Below, one piece after another: positions 1 through 12,137 of a DNA stretch of 64,000 nt; within the stretch, counting starts at the first letter, position 1; each line of letters starts with the position of its first letter. Made by a program: the position numbers and the translations under genes. The notes below the pieces were generated by a model that was given only the letters and a program-made list of their open reading frames with translations, made no database searches and was not told the origin of the DNA. This DNA comes from Lineus longissimus (Eukaryota > Nemertea > Pilidiophora > Heteronemertea > Lineidae). The stretch spans positions 8,365,431-8,429,430 of the forward strand of contig NC_088322.1 in assembly GCF_910592395.1 (NCBI RefSeq), in the 5' to 3' direction.

Positions 1-2439
1 AAAACACCAGAAATACATCCAATAGCCACACAAAGATCAAAATAAGGAGAACTTGCCAATGTTATATATGAGGTATGGTCTTGGTTTTATTTCGTTCTCC
101 GTTCTCAAGTGCTTTGGGATTATTGTTTTCCCGGTCTCCACAGGAAATATTCTGGGGTTTCAAAAAAGAGTACATACAAAGTGATCATTTGAACTCAACC
201 TGTGGAGGAACCGAGCAGCTACTAAGCAGAGAGTTGAACCTGGGTCATCACTCGATCATCAATCGAGCCGATACTCTTCGCTAGCGCAATTTGCTAGTAC
301 TCGCTACGCTAGTATTTGTCTACAAGTACAACACCGCTTGATAAACCGGGCCCTGGATGTCAATAGTTCTTGCTGCTCCTTTCTGTGACTACTGACAAAG
401 AGAGAAATCAACCCCCAGGAAATCTGGATAATCTCAGCACAACTGAATTATCATCTCTCTCAGTCAAAGCCCCAAAAGTTTCTATTGTCCCCAAAAATTA
501 ACCTAGTTTATGTTGGAGCTTTGGGAGCAAAGAATTGTTCCTCCTTGGGCAGGGCAGGATTAAATGACAGAAGACCTCCAATGCACTATATCCACGAAAT
601 GCAGAGAAGGGAGGATCTTCCTGCCAACAAGATCAATGAAGTGTCTTCATCAATGCAAAATACTGTGATGACGCTATTCAGCAGATTGATGAGTGCAAAG
701 ACAAAAGGCCTATAATACGTAATAGGCCCATGTAAAACTGACGCACGAAAACCCGGCTAAATAGCCTCCACACAGCATGCGACTTTGAATGTGAATAATA
801 CATTTTGCGAACTTCAGTAAGTTAAAATAAGGACCTTGACATGACCAACATTGAAAAAATCAAATTTCATTCACAGTGGGTTTTTTTTCAAACACGGATA
901 TGATACTGTGGGAGGGCTTGAATTTTCAATGAAAATGATGCATTATCAATTCACGTGATCTGCAAACATTCTTTTTGGCAAACTACATGGCCAAAAAGAT
1001 CACTCAATACTCAGGTATCAGACAAAGAGAGATATTTGGTCATATTGCGGACCAAAATGGATCTAAAGCTTCTTGTTTGTTGACTCTCGAAGTGTGAAAG
1101 GGGACGACATGTGTGAGAAAAAGTCTTTGTGGACGCAGATGCCCAGGTCAGAAGCCAACAATGAGAAAATATTTTTTCAGATGCAAAGAAGGTAGAAGAT
1201 GATGATTGATATTGTGGGAGCGCTGCAAGGTCACATGCAGGACATCTATTTTTTGTAAAACAGGTCACAAGCCTTTTGTGTGCATCTGTGATGTTCACTT
1301 TTTCGTGAAGTGTCCTGGACGTGGTCTTGAATGGTTTTTTGATGAATGTCACCACGCTTTGAAATCGGACTTTAATTATTGTTCACCACAGCTTGTCATA
1401 ACTTTTAACTGGCGCGTTCACTATATACTTTGCTTGCGAATAAATCGTCTTTAATTATCAAGGTCTCTAGTCCTATTCGCTCACCTCTTGATCAATTCCT
1501 GAAAATTAGCCTTTGATATGATGGGGCTTTAAAATATTTTGGGAGATTTTATCAACAGACTAATTCATTTGTTGATTCTTTGAAAGAGACATATGAAGGC
1601 AGGGTGTTCCGAACAATATTGACGACGCAAATCTTGTATTGCCAAAAAGGGTTCCCATCATTGATTTAGAATTTCTTTGATAGCAATATGACGCAAGATT
1701 TTCCCGTTTCCATACCACTAATGCAATTATTTTACAAATCTTAATATTTAATGTGACAGTTAGAATGGCGTTAGATGCCAATATGTAATACCACCATATG
1801 AGTAAGCTTTTCATGTAATACCACCATAGGAATTAGATAACATGCTGTCATCTCTCCCAACGGCCCACGCAATTCTCCCATGAACATACACTCGACTCCC
1901 CCATTCATGTTCTCAGTAGAATCAATCTGATGATCTTGCACTCGCATGCAGCCGTCGAGTCCTTCCCGTACCTCAAGATACATGCTGTATTGATTATTGG
2001 TAAAATAATGACGTGAGGGGGGATGTAACTTGGCACATTATGAGTCATGCACTCATTCTACTCCCAGCGCACACGTTTTCTGTGAGCGCGACTATTTGAC
2101 ATCGTGTGACTCATCAATGTGTGGGCGTATAATCTGTATTTACTTCATCATGTCACCGTTGTTGTGACAATCGAAGGAGAAACTCAAGAACGAGATTGTC
2201 GTAATGAAGCGTGGGTGGGAGAGCACCAAAAATAGTCGATGAGAGCTATTTTTGGTAACACTATGTCTGGTTTTAGAACCGATATTAAGATGGTTATGGT
2301 AATCAAGGAGTGTACAGGCCCATCCTCCGCCAACCTGTTGTATCCAAATTTGCATTGAGAATAGAACTAAAAGAGAACACGGAAGATTTTAAAGTAAAGG
2401 AATATCATGTTCCTGAGAATATAAGAGAGATTAGATTTA
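1..2439. other. No supportable gene
   Basis: I find no recognisable coding sequence in this stretch, only short open frames without conserved motifs. A cysteine-rich plus-strand frame near 1225-1330 was considered and rejected as a piggyBac tail. An 18-bp piece containing ATACCACCAT occurs twice around 1788-1830. Confidence 0.5.
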
Positions 2440-3535
2440 CGTGGGCATGATGGGTGGGCTTGGCTTGTAAGGTTCCTTTACAGGATGAGATAGATGGGCT
2501 TGGCTGCAAGGCTCCTTCTACAGGATGAGATAGGTGGGCTTGGCTGCAAGGCTCCTTCAACAGGATGAGATAGGTGGGCTTAGCTTGCAAGTTTCCTTTA
2601 CAGGATGAGATAGATGGGCTTGGCTGCAAGGTTCCTTCTACAGGATGAGATAGATGGGCTTGGCTGCAAGGCTCCTTCTACAGGATGGGATAGGTTGGCC
2701 TGGCTTGCAAGTTCCTTTCAGGATGAGAGGGTGAGCTTGGCTTGCAAGTTTCCATTCAGGATGAGAGAGGTGGCCTTGGCTTGCAAGTTTCCGTTCCAAG
2801 ATGGATACAAATGGGAGCAGCCGTGAGCGAGGAAGGTTTGGCTTGCAAGTTTCAGATACAGGATGAGATACTGCTAGGCTTGGCTGCAAGGCTCCTTCTA
2901 ATGGATGAGATAGGTGGGCTTAGCTTGCAAGGTTCCTTTACAGGATGAGAAAGGTGGGCTTGGCTGCAAGGCTCCTTCTACAGGATGAGAGAGAAAGGTT
3001 TGGCTTGCAAGTTTCCGATACAGGATGCGATACAATGTACATGGGTTTGGCTTCCAAGTTTCCTTTACAGGATGAGATAGGTGGGCTTGGCTGCAAGGCT
3101 CCTTCTACAGGATAAGATAGATGGGCTTGGCTGCAAGGCTCCTTCTACAGGATGAGAGAGGAAGGTTTGGCTTGCAAGTTTCCAATGCAGGATGCGATAC
3201 AATGTACGGGGGTTTGGCTTCCAAGTTTCCTTTACATGATGAGATAGGTGGGCTTAGCTTGCAAGGTTCCTTTACAGGATGAGATAGATGGGCTTGGTTG
3301 CAAGGTTCCTTTACAGGATGAGATAGATAGGCTTGGCTGCAAGGCTCCTTCTACAGGATGAGATAGATTGGCTTGGCTGCAAGGCTCCTTCTACAGGATG
3401 GGATAGGTTGGCCTGGCTTGCAAGTTCCTTTCAGGATGAGAGGGTGAGCTTGGCTTGCAAGTTTCCATTCAGGATGAGAGAGGCGGCCTTGGCTTGCAAG
3501 TTTCCGCTCCAAGATGGATACAAATGGGAGCAGCC
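2440..3535. repeat. 40-bp minisatellite with higher-order duplication
   Basis: About 27 tandem units of 40 bp, each containing GGCTTGGCTGCAAGG followed by CTTCTACAGGATGAGATAG or close variants. Two unit sub-types alternate, one with GCTTGCAAG and one with GCTGCAAGG. A block of about 175 bp at 2650-2825, ending in a unique stretch that reads GATGGATACAAATGGGAGC, recurs nearly unchanged at 3350-3530. The array therefore grew by a larger duplication as well as unit by unit. The open frames across it follow from the repetition and are not genes. Confidence 0.95.
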
Positions 3536-6500
3536 GTTGAAGAATGGCTTCGATTCTCGAATAGCCACTCAGACAGAGGTCCCTGGTTCAAACCCAAAGT
3601 TTCCTTCACCTAGAATTAAAAGAGTTTTTAGGTCTGGAGTGTATAAATTAATGCAAACTACACACTCCCAAAAGGAGACAAATAAAATTATCAGACATCG
3701 CTATAATTTTTTTATAAGATGACATTTAAGTTTTGAAACCAGACATTAAAAAAAATGTTATTGGTTTTATAAAGTTATCAAAGTACTTTTTGAAACATGT
3801 TTTTAAAATGTGCCCCAGGGTGATATCACTTTGATTCTGCATGTGCTTGCTTATACTAAAACCCTAGCTAAACTCAAAGGGTTGTGAAATGACGTTTAAA
3901 AGGAGACTTATGATGTTAACTGGCCGATAGGCGTCTCAAATATCTCACAGTACACCAGCACTACCAGCATGTACCAGGAATATTTTATCGCCAAATTAAG
4001 CCAGACCCAACTCCCTAAAAAGTGAACCACCTGGCAGTTGATACCAAATATACCATCATTTGGATCCCCAGCTCACGGCTGTTCTGTTGAGGCAGAAATC
4101 ACAAGTTTTGATGACCAAACAAACGATCCCACATTTAGGGGAGAACAGGACTAAACACCAAAGCGATTTTTGTTGGGCGACCTGCAATTATAATCGCATC
4201 AAAAAGATCTCGTCTGCAGGTAAAACCAGTCATGCTGGGTTTAACATTGATCGCAAGTTGCTTCGATCACTGATACATGTACTTATCGCAGGGACCTGTG
4301 ATGCCCACAGCAAACAAGCAAGTTTTGTTGCATGTGATCATCATTGCAGGACGTAGTGTTTTAAATTGCTGATTTGCGGGCCCCTTGAACGACGAAATTG
4401 ATCTGTCGATGGATGATTCGAAGGAGAAAGGAACAACATAGCATTTAATACAGGTTCCAGGCAGGGTGCTACTGCTTTTAAATTGGTGACGTCAGACAGG
4501 GAGGATTTCAAAGCAGGTCAAATCAGTAAGACCACAGAGCATGGCGGTCAGCTGGGGAATCACCTACATGTATAGATGTTGAAGGAAAACACCTGAACAT
4601 TGTGAGCACTGATATATCTGGATATCGCTAGAGCTTGCTTTGGCTGATAGTTATACCATACTTGACAAGATGGCAGCACGAGTGGCGACAGAAACCACCA
4701 CACCAGGATGTATACAATAAATTCTTGGAATTGACTCGACGTCATCAAGAGATAATGCAGATAAAGCAGAATAAATCAATAGCCATGTTGTATACACAAC
4801 AAAAAGGTTGAATGAGGCATGAAATTCTGAGAAAGATATTACTGAAATGCAATGAACAATTTACAATGTATATTTTAAATCGTTATGTCTTCACCCTTTC
4901 AGAATATAACACAAAATATCACCAAACAAAACCTCCAGCATTTTGCACTTCATTTCTGTCCAGGTTGGCAGCAAAATCTGTCTGGGTGCTCTAACAGTAA
5001 AACCATTACCAACTCTATGAATCTGTCCAGGTGCTAAATTATTTGCCCGGGTGCTAAAGTGGGAAAAAAGATTCTCTCTGGGTGCTGCGCCTGGACAAAA
5101 AGCATAGTGGAGAACTTTGCCAAGGTCACAGCACACCACCTGAATTCTGTAACTTTCACTGGATTCAACACCACTAATTAGTGGCTTGAAGAGTTGCCAA
5201 TGCACAATCATGATGGTAGAGTAATCAGAGCCCCAAATGACTGTCTTATCAACAAATCCAATTGAGGCGCAAACTGGTGCATAAATGTTAATCATACTCA
5301 GAGACAGACTCGGAGTCAGATACTTTTGTGATCTCTTTGGTCAAATCTCTTTGTGTGCAGCATTTGCGTGATTTGAAATAAGTCTCCGTACAGACACTGT
5401 CCCAACATTCTGCTTGGAGAACGCTTAGAAATACATGTATCAACCCCCACGATCATACCGATGTTGACTTGAGTAGACCTATCATCTTGCTCAATCAAGG
5501 CCAGCAAATCGGTTCAACAGTTCAAGTTGGGGTATTGGGAGAGGGTGAAACCTTTCATCCAATACCTAGGCTAGCCTATCGTGTTCAACTTCAAGGCATG
5601 CCATGACACCCACCTTCGTCAAGTTCAAGGCCTAAGACGGAAGTCGAGCCCCAACTCGATAGCATGTAGCGCTAATGACTAGCATTATTCTTATTATCCC
5701 ACAGAAACTTGACGAAAGCCAGCAACAAGAGTAAAACCAGAATGTGACCATGAAGTACACATTTGATACAATGATAGTATAACCACTCCAAAGCAGGGAA
5801 AATATTTTGGCCGTTTCCCTAGTTTTGACTTCCGATTATTACTGCAATTTCATGTGCACTATGTAGTTTGCAAAATCAAGGTACATTTACCACACGTCTG
5901 CCTTGGCGATTTATAATTCATTCATTAAAAATATTAATACCTATAATTTGACATTTTTAAAAAACTCATAAAATCAGACACTGTGAGTGTGAGAGACAAT
6001 GATTATGAATGATATCAATATTGTAAAATTTACTAAAATGTGATACATTCAATTGCAATTTATAAAGTTGTCGCAGCGAACCTTCTACCTTCATTGCAGC
6101 AATGCTCAACAATTTCCAGCACTGCAGCAAACTTATGCTCAACAACACACTGGCTGGACCTGCACTGCATCAAAACTGAAACTAACGCTCAACAACACAT
6201 CTTTCCGACCTGAACTGTATCTCAGTTATGTCAGTAAATATTGCACCATTTTCTTTATCACTGCAAATAAAACCACAAACCAAAACCACAAAAGCTGAAC
6301 TCCCTAGGCACAATTACTGTACATTCATAGGCCTACAATTTTTAGTACAATACAATACAACACAAAGTTCTCAGGTCTACCTTTATAATAGGCCTATTGT
6401 GAATAAGTGGTGCCTCCCCCACACAAACTTGGCAGCAGTTCAACTAGGTTGATCTCCAACCCAATGCACAGGTCGAGGACAGGGTTAGAGGTATACGTTT

Positions 6501-6950
6501 TAAACTTATTTATAAAAGCTTAAGATAAGAATATGTTTGCGGTGTCTTTTCCAAAAAACTCTGGTTGGATGTTATCATGCAATGAGTGAATAGGTTCTAC
6601 ACACTGCCACTGGCAACCCTGCCTTTTTCAGACTATTCATTCCGTCCTACCTTTTCAGATTTCTATAGCTGAATTACTAATCATAGCACATAAACGAAGC
6701 AACTTTTTTCGTGAAGACCAAAATGCAACAAATGTCATATGATTATGAATCACGAGATGTTAGGTATCCTTGTGTCGTGCATACATAGTGCTCAGCAGCT
6801 CATACAATCGCCAACTGAATATTGCACAAGCACCGACTTGTTTTCACAAGGACTGGAAGTGGAAGTCTAGCATTTTTATACTAAAATCATAGCGACGACA
6901 ATGCACAATAATGAATAATCATATCATTTTAAAACCATTTTGCAGGAGGT
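3536..6950. other. Intergenic, no gene seen
   Basis: No coding signal is recognised. A box-B-like GGTTCAAACCC near 3585 directly follows the minisatellite. The motif GGGTGCT occurs several times at 4985-5090. The rest is AT-rich unique-looking sequence. Confidence 0.4.
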
Positions 6951-6954
6951 GTAG

Positions 6955-7053
6955 GCCCTTAGCAACCTAACAAGGAAGCTGCTGAAAACGTTGGCAAGGG
7001 TTACCACTATGCTGATGATAAACAACTGCAAAGAACAAAGTTGGTTGCTAAGG
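6955..7053. repeat. Short inverted repeat around CCCTTAGCAACC
   Basis: CCCTTAGCAACC near 6957 is mirrored by GGTTGCTAAGGG near 7045, extending to about 15 of 16 paired bases, with a spacer of about 70 bp. It could be a very short MITE or a hairpin. No target duplication is evident. Confidence 0.45.
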
Positions 7054-7795
7054 GTTCATTACCTCACAGAGCGTGGGTTATGTAGGGTTGATTGTTTTGG
7101 AGGTTTGCAACAGGAGAATGTAAGCAAACTGTTTGCATTTTGAATTGAGAAGGTGATTTAAACTAGAATGCAGACACTCACTCAGGCTTCATGCAGAGAC
7201 TTCATGCAGAATTATGTTGATATTATTACACGTACTTCATTTTATCCGCTACAGCTCAGCAGGGTCTGCAAGCTGAGCACAAACTGTTGGATTCGGAACG
7301 CCTCATTCTGGAGAGCAGAGTGCAACCCTTGTACTACATGTACTACATCATTCAGAATCTGACAGTCATGCCAATTTCGAATATATATGTATCTTGCATG
7401 CCAAATTTCAAGAACGTTCTTCTGTCCTGTCTCGGTTGTGTGATGTTATTTCTTCCACTTGCACAACCATTAAGCAACAAGACCGCACTGCTAAGTGCAA
7501 TGCATTTGTTAAACAGGACCATATTTCCCTTAAGCAGCAATACTCGGCCCCAGCAGGGAAGTTTTGACTAAATTCTTGTCCTCTATGGGAAACAAGACCA
7601 AGCATGCAAGTCGTGGATTCAGCTTAGACTGCTGATGCCAAGTGTCAGACCTGTCCATTGGCATTGCATGCATTACGTGTTGGACAATATTGGAGAGGAT
7701 CTTCTCATAACCTCTGCCACGGGGGCACTACAGCTTGCACCTGGCAGACGCTAGTCGTTAGGTGGTCACTCAAAGCCAAAATAAACCCAAATATA

Positions 7796-7952
7796 GGCCC
7801 TTTGCCAGATACGCTGGTACCGCCTAGGGTCGGCAAAACAAACCATCTTCACAATAGATCTTCACGGCAAAAAAAATTTATCGTAAAAACCTATTGTAAA
7901 TGTAGTTTGTTTTGCCGTCCCTAGGTGGTACCGGCGTATCTGGAAAAGGGCC
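7796..7952. mobile_element. 157-bp MITE with ~50-bp TIRs, TA target
   Basis: The ends are long imperfect inverted repeats. GGCCCTTTGCCAGATACGC on the left matches GCGTATCTGGAAAAGGGCC on the right, and the match runs about 50 bp inward with about five mismatches through a GGTACC-containing core. The insert is flanked by TA on both sides (7794-7795 and 7953-7954). The internal loop is only about 55 bp and codes for nothing. A TA target is typical of Tc1/mariner-type non-autonomous elements, but the termini do not match a family I can name. Confidence 0.8.
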
Positions 7953-7954
7953 TA

Positions 7955-10900
7955 TTGGCACAACAAGCAAAAGAAATTGTGGTATGCAATCAACTGGCAT
8001 GTGGTCTCTTGTGCTACCAGTGCTGGTTTTTTGTGGTCTTCAAAGAGCTTTATGAAGTTCCTCTCTGACAGGTGCAAGGATAACTATATATCCTGTGGAA
8101 AATCCAGCATTTAGAAAGCTGGACCACATGACAACACAAAAATCTCATGAAATTCTGCATTGCCATTACTCCCCATTGCATTAGGCTACCAGCTACCCTC
8201 TAGTATCACTCAGTTCAGTATGATTTATCAGTCACATAACTACAAACAAAACTAACCACAAACTGCATATCAGTACTGATTCACGCAATCATATCGATTA
8301 CGACAAAACCCAAGAAAAGATCCGGGAATAGGGCTTCACAAAATGTAAACACAGACACATGCATTTGTACTTACCAGAGAGTACACCTGTGTATTGCATA
8401 CGCAATGCACGCTTGAGCAATGTATTGATTGTGCGTGGGCAGTGCGAGAGTCTAGAAGAGACTTGGTAACTCCGCAGAAATATGCTGTTCCTATCAAAAC
8501 ACTAGCAGTTAGCTTGCAACAGTAAGTCCCAGTATGAACCTTACAGTAAACCTGATCCGAGGGAACGATTGTCCACCAGAACACTGATCTGAGATTGCCT
8601 GCACAGCGTATTTAAATTTCCTTTCCAGTCCACCCACGCAAAAGAATGCGCCATGTTGATTCACAAAATGTCGCAAGCCGCAGATTCGCACTAAGTTGAT
8701 CTGTTCATGCGCGCTGGCTCGAACTAAAAAATGTAATTTTGCAATTTTGCAAAGTTTTAGAGTAATTAAAAATCGTTGTAGTGATAAATATTTACCTGTA
8801 GCGCGCTATTTTGTCAAACTGTCCTTCCCTGATAAAGCTCTCTTCAGAAATGATAAATATCACTGACGTCGTCAATATTATGGTGATGATGTCAGTTCGG
8901 GTCATCAAAGAAAGTGCGCGACCCGATCAGGGCACAGGCACGTGGAATAGTGATGTTCTCTCTGGCCAATGATGTATCACATCTTACCCGGGGAGAGGAT
9001 TGTCGCAATATAAACTATAATCTCTACGATTTCCCCTTTTTATTTGTTTCTGCTGGCTGGTGTTTGGATGCCGTCGCCTGGGACGTGGGGGTGCCTGTAA
9101 CTGCGCGTTTCCAATTGTCAGTGTGGGCTTGACATTAGGCGTTTAGTCATGAAGAAAGGCATGCGGGTTGTTTATGCAGTTGAGTTGTTTACTATGACAC
9201 GTGACACAATTCATTTCATGAGTAAACAATCTTTTTGCGATCATCTATACTGAATTTCTTGGGACAAACAGGTTAATCAACTACAAGATTTCATATTCTT
9301 TTCAACACAAATGCAGCTTGAGATAGATATTTTTCTACATATCGGATTTCTCCCAAAAACATGCCAAAAAAGCTCGTCGCACACTCTGTGCAGCGTGGCG
9401 TAGGCATATTTTTCCCAGTGTGCGACGCGCTTTGACGCAACATTTGCCGGCGCGGTTAAATCGGCTTATGAGTCCGATATCACATCACGAGGGAGAGGTC
9501 TTAATAGCTGATTGCGAAATTGTCACCTTATCAGCGCAGCGAAATCTTGTCATAACAAATTTCAGCTACCATGCGGCTTTTCCTAATTTCCAGGGGTATC
9601 GTTTCTGAGCTATCTCTTTGTGTGAGTTAAGGGTAACTTGCGCGGACAATATCTAATCTAAGTCTGGTGGAAAATGCAGCGGCGGGCAAAAGTGCACTCT
9701 CCGACTGGGTTTGTGCATTTCGTAATGTCACCCCGTGGAGGATCAGTAGGTAAGGTTTCTCTGAAATGTCAGCTATCTAACGAACAGAAATGCAAAAACC
9801 TTGCTTTCAAAATTACAATCAGATGGCTCGAAAAATACTTCTATTTGGTGGTCAGCCATATCAAAACTGCAGTATGAATAAAAGTGTTTGGCATGTGAAG
9901 TCATTCAGACTCGAGAAATTGCGAGGTAAAAATTGCCTTCGTTTGTGTTTTTAGCCCGTGCAGGCGCACAATGTTGGCGCAGGGCCGTACTACGATACAA
10001 ACGGGCATGGACATATAGTTTCGGGGAAATCCTACCTCGAACCGAGCTGAACCGACATGCCCTCGAAAAATGTGCTGCTGCTGATTCTCCAGGTAAAGGT
10101 GGGCCGCAACACAAGCCGAACTTAATCTCCTTGATGTTGGTCTGAATTCCATTGTGTTGCTCTGGTGATGAAGGTCACAGCTTCGTGCACCTTGTCACCT
10201 TGGAACACAAAATGTGATGTCATCAAGACAGCGACATCAAAACTGTGGAGCAAACACGGGGAGGTATTTTTGTAAGAGGGAGTTTTCTCGAGGTTGCGTC
10301 GATGGCGTGTCTCTGTAACAGGAGGAAGCACCTATAGATTGGAAAAAGGTATAGCGCCTCGGGTGTTGGCAAAAAGATAACCAAATCGTGTCATATAGCC
10401 AATCAATAGAAAGGCGTGATTCTCCTCTTTCTCCAGAATGTAAAATCCGGTGTTGTTGTTTCTGAGTGCATCATAAGTTCCAACACTCTTAAAGAATTTT
10501 TTAGTTTTTGAAATAATTTTTGGGTTTTTCAGCAAGGCACGAATATGCACCCCGCAGAGGTTTTTCAGAGAATTGAAAAAATCCAAAGTGTTTTGAGCCT
10601 GTGAAAAACATCAAAGGGTTTTTCAATTCAGTGAATGGTGGGGTCGCCTCATTGTTTCACAAGGCTTAAATTAAAAAGAACCCTAAATTTTTAACGAACG
10701 CAACCCAGAGAAAACGTCATCAGTTGTTTCTGTCTCTACATTCGAATCAAATCCCAAGGTTACTTCGTCAAAATAAATACAGTGCAAACATCTTAGATCT
10801 AGAATCAATCTCCAGCACGACTAAGACCTTGAATTTTTATCTCTGTGGACAGTTTCCTGGGTAACACAGTTATTGTTTGAGGAATGAAGACATTGGCTTG

Positions 10901-11845
10901 AAGAATCTACAGATGAATACAAATTAACATAGTTGGAAAAATAGGAACGAAAGGGCAAGTTTTCGTCGCCGGGCTCTTACCAATGAACTTTATAGGAAGT
11001 GTGGAGGGGAAGGAATATTGAAAGATGCCGGACCGGAATTTATGAACAATAGGGAAGCCAATCAACTTGCGCCCAGACAAAATAATTGCAAACATGTTCG
11101 ACAATTCAGCTAACATGCAAATCTTGATAAAATATGCGACATAGGTTTTTAATGGAGGGTTCGGGATAGGCTTTCACTGTCTGCGATTTGAGTATAACAA
11201 AGGGCTCGACATCGCATGAAGTCACACCGCGCGGTGATTTTTGCGAACCAACAAAAACTTTTATTTGCGATGTCGCATGCATGCGCAGTGCGATGCAAGC
11301 AAAATCGCATTCAGTGGAAACCTTCAGGGTATATATAGGATTCAACAGCGTGCGATTGCGAGAACGCACGCGTCAAGGACCTGAAAGGCCGAGCCAACAA
11401 AAGCTTTTGTTGTTTTGCAATACCGCATGCGTTGTGCCATTCAAGTTCATCGCTTGGGCTTCAGTGCATTCAATGGTCGGAAACCTTCCTTACACATTCA
11501 AATTAATTTCGCGTAAATTATAACAACACATTAAACATTGCATTGTTTGGATGTCAGAATAGTGCGGCCGGTGAATTAAAAAAGCACAGCCGCATGCGCT
11601 GTCGCAATCGCTTGCAGTGTAAACCTAACCATACCCAACTTTTAGAGTTAGGTTTACGACAGCATGATGGTGATTAGTGTTGTTATTGCACGCCGCTCTG
11701 CACTCAAACGATAGAAATAGCACATGAGTTGTGCAATTGACGTAAATTTGTGTCAAATCATATTCAGTGAAACCTACTAAAAAGCAGCAAGATGACATAT
11801 GACCAGCGATAACAGAAAAATAGCGAATAAAGTGAAGCCGACATG
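7955..11845. other. Intergenic, no gene seen
   Basis: No gene is recognised. A perfect 11-bp stem (CGTCGCACACT, complement near 9418-9428) forms a hairpin at about 9371-9428. An unrecognised 84-codon minus frame at 10332-10586 has no family motif. CGCATGCG-like words are frequent at 11200-11600. Confidence 0.4.
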
Positions 11846-11849
11846 CACT

Positions 11850-12137
11850 GTCTTGACTGTTGGAGAGAAGAATAGCCTGTTATGCGATGGGTGCGACAGT
11901 TTTATCGCGGGTCTGCTGTAAATGACAACATATTGGCCAACCTTGTGACCTTCTATTCTGTAAAAAAACGAAAGTGAACCATGCAGACATACTCTGTCTT
12001 GACTGTTGGGAGAAAGTGAAAAATCGCTTGTCATGCGATTTGTGCGCGACAGTTTTTCGCGGGCCCGCTATAAATGACGAGATATCGGCCTACCTTGTGA
12101 CCTTCTATTCTGTCAGAGGATGAGTGAGTAAACAATA
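11850..12137. repeat. 146-bp tandem duplication, two units
   Basis: The stretch from TGTCTTGACTGTTGG near 11850 to CCTTGTGACCTTCTATTCTG near 11960 recurs 146 bp downstream with moderate divergence. Both units contain a variant of CGACAGTTTTTCGCGGG. No coding potential is evident. Confidence 0.8.

Noticed and set aside
180-300. tRNA-like element with box-B-like GGTTCAACTC on the minus strand
   Set aside because: A CTCGA/TCGAG stem is present but acceptor and T stems do not pair, and no tail or second copy is visible.
1206-1380. Cysteine-rich plus frame resembling the piggyBac C-terminal finger
   Set aside because: Cysteine spacing does not fit the family pattern and no transposase core or terminal repeats lie nearby.
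3575-3600. Box B GGTTCAAACCC after the minisatellite
   Set aside because: No box A at proper distance and no cloverleaf.
2614-3722. ORFs across the 40-bp minisatellite
   Set aside because: Repeat translation only; several frames and both strands are open, with no independent coding signal.
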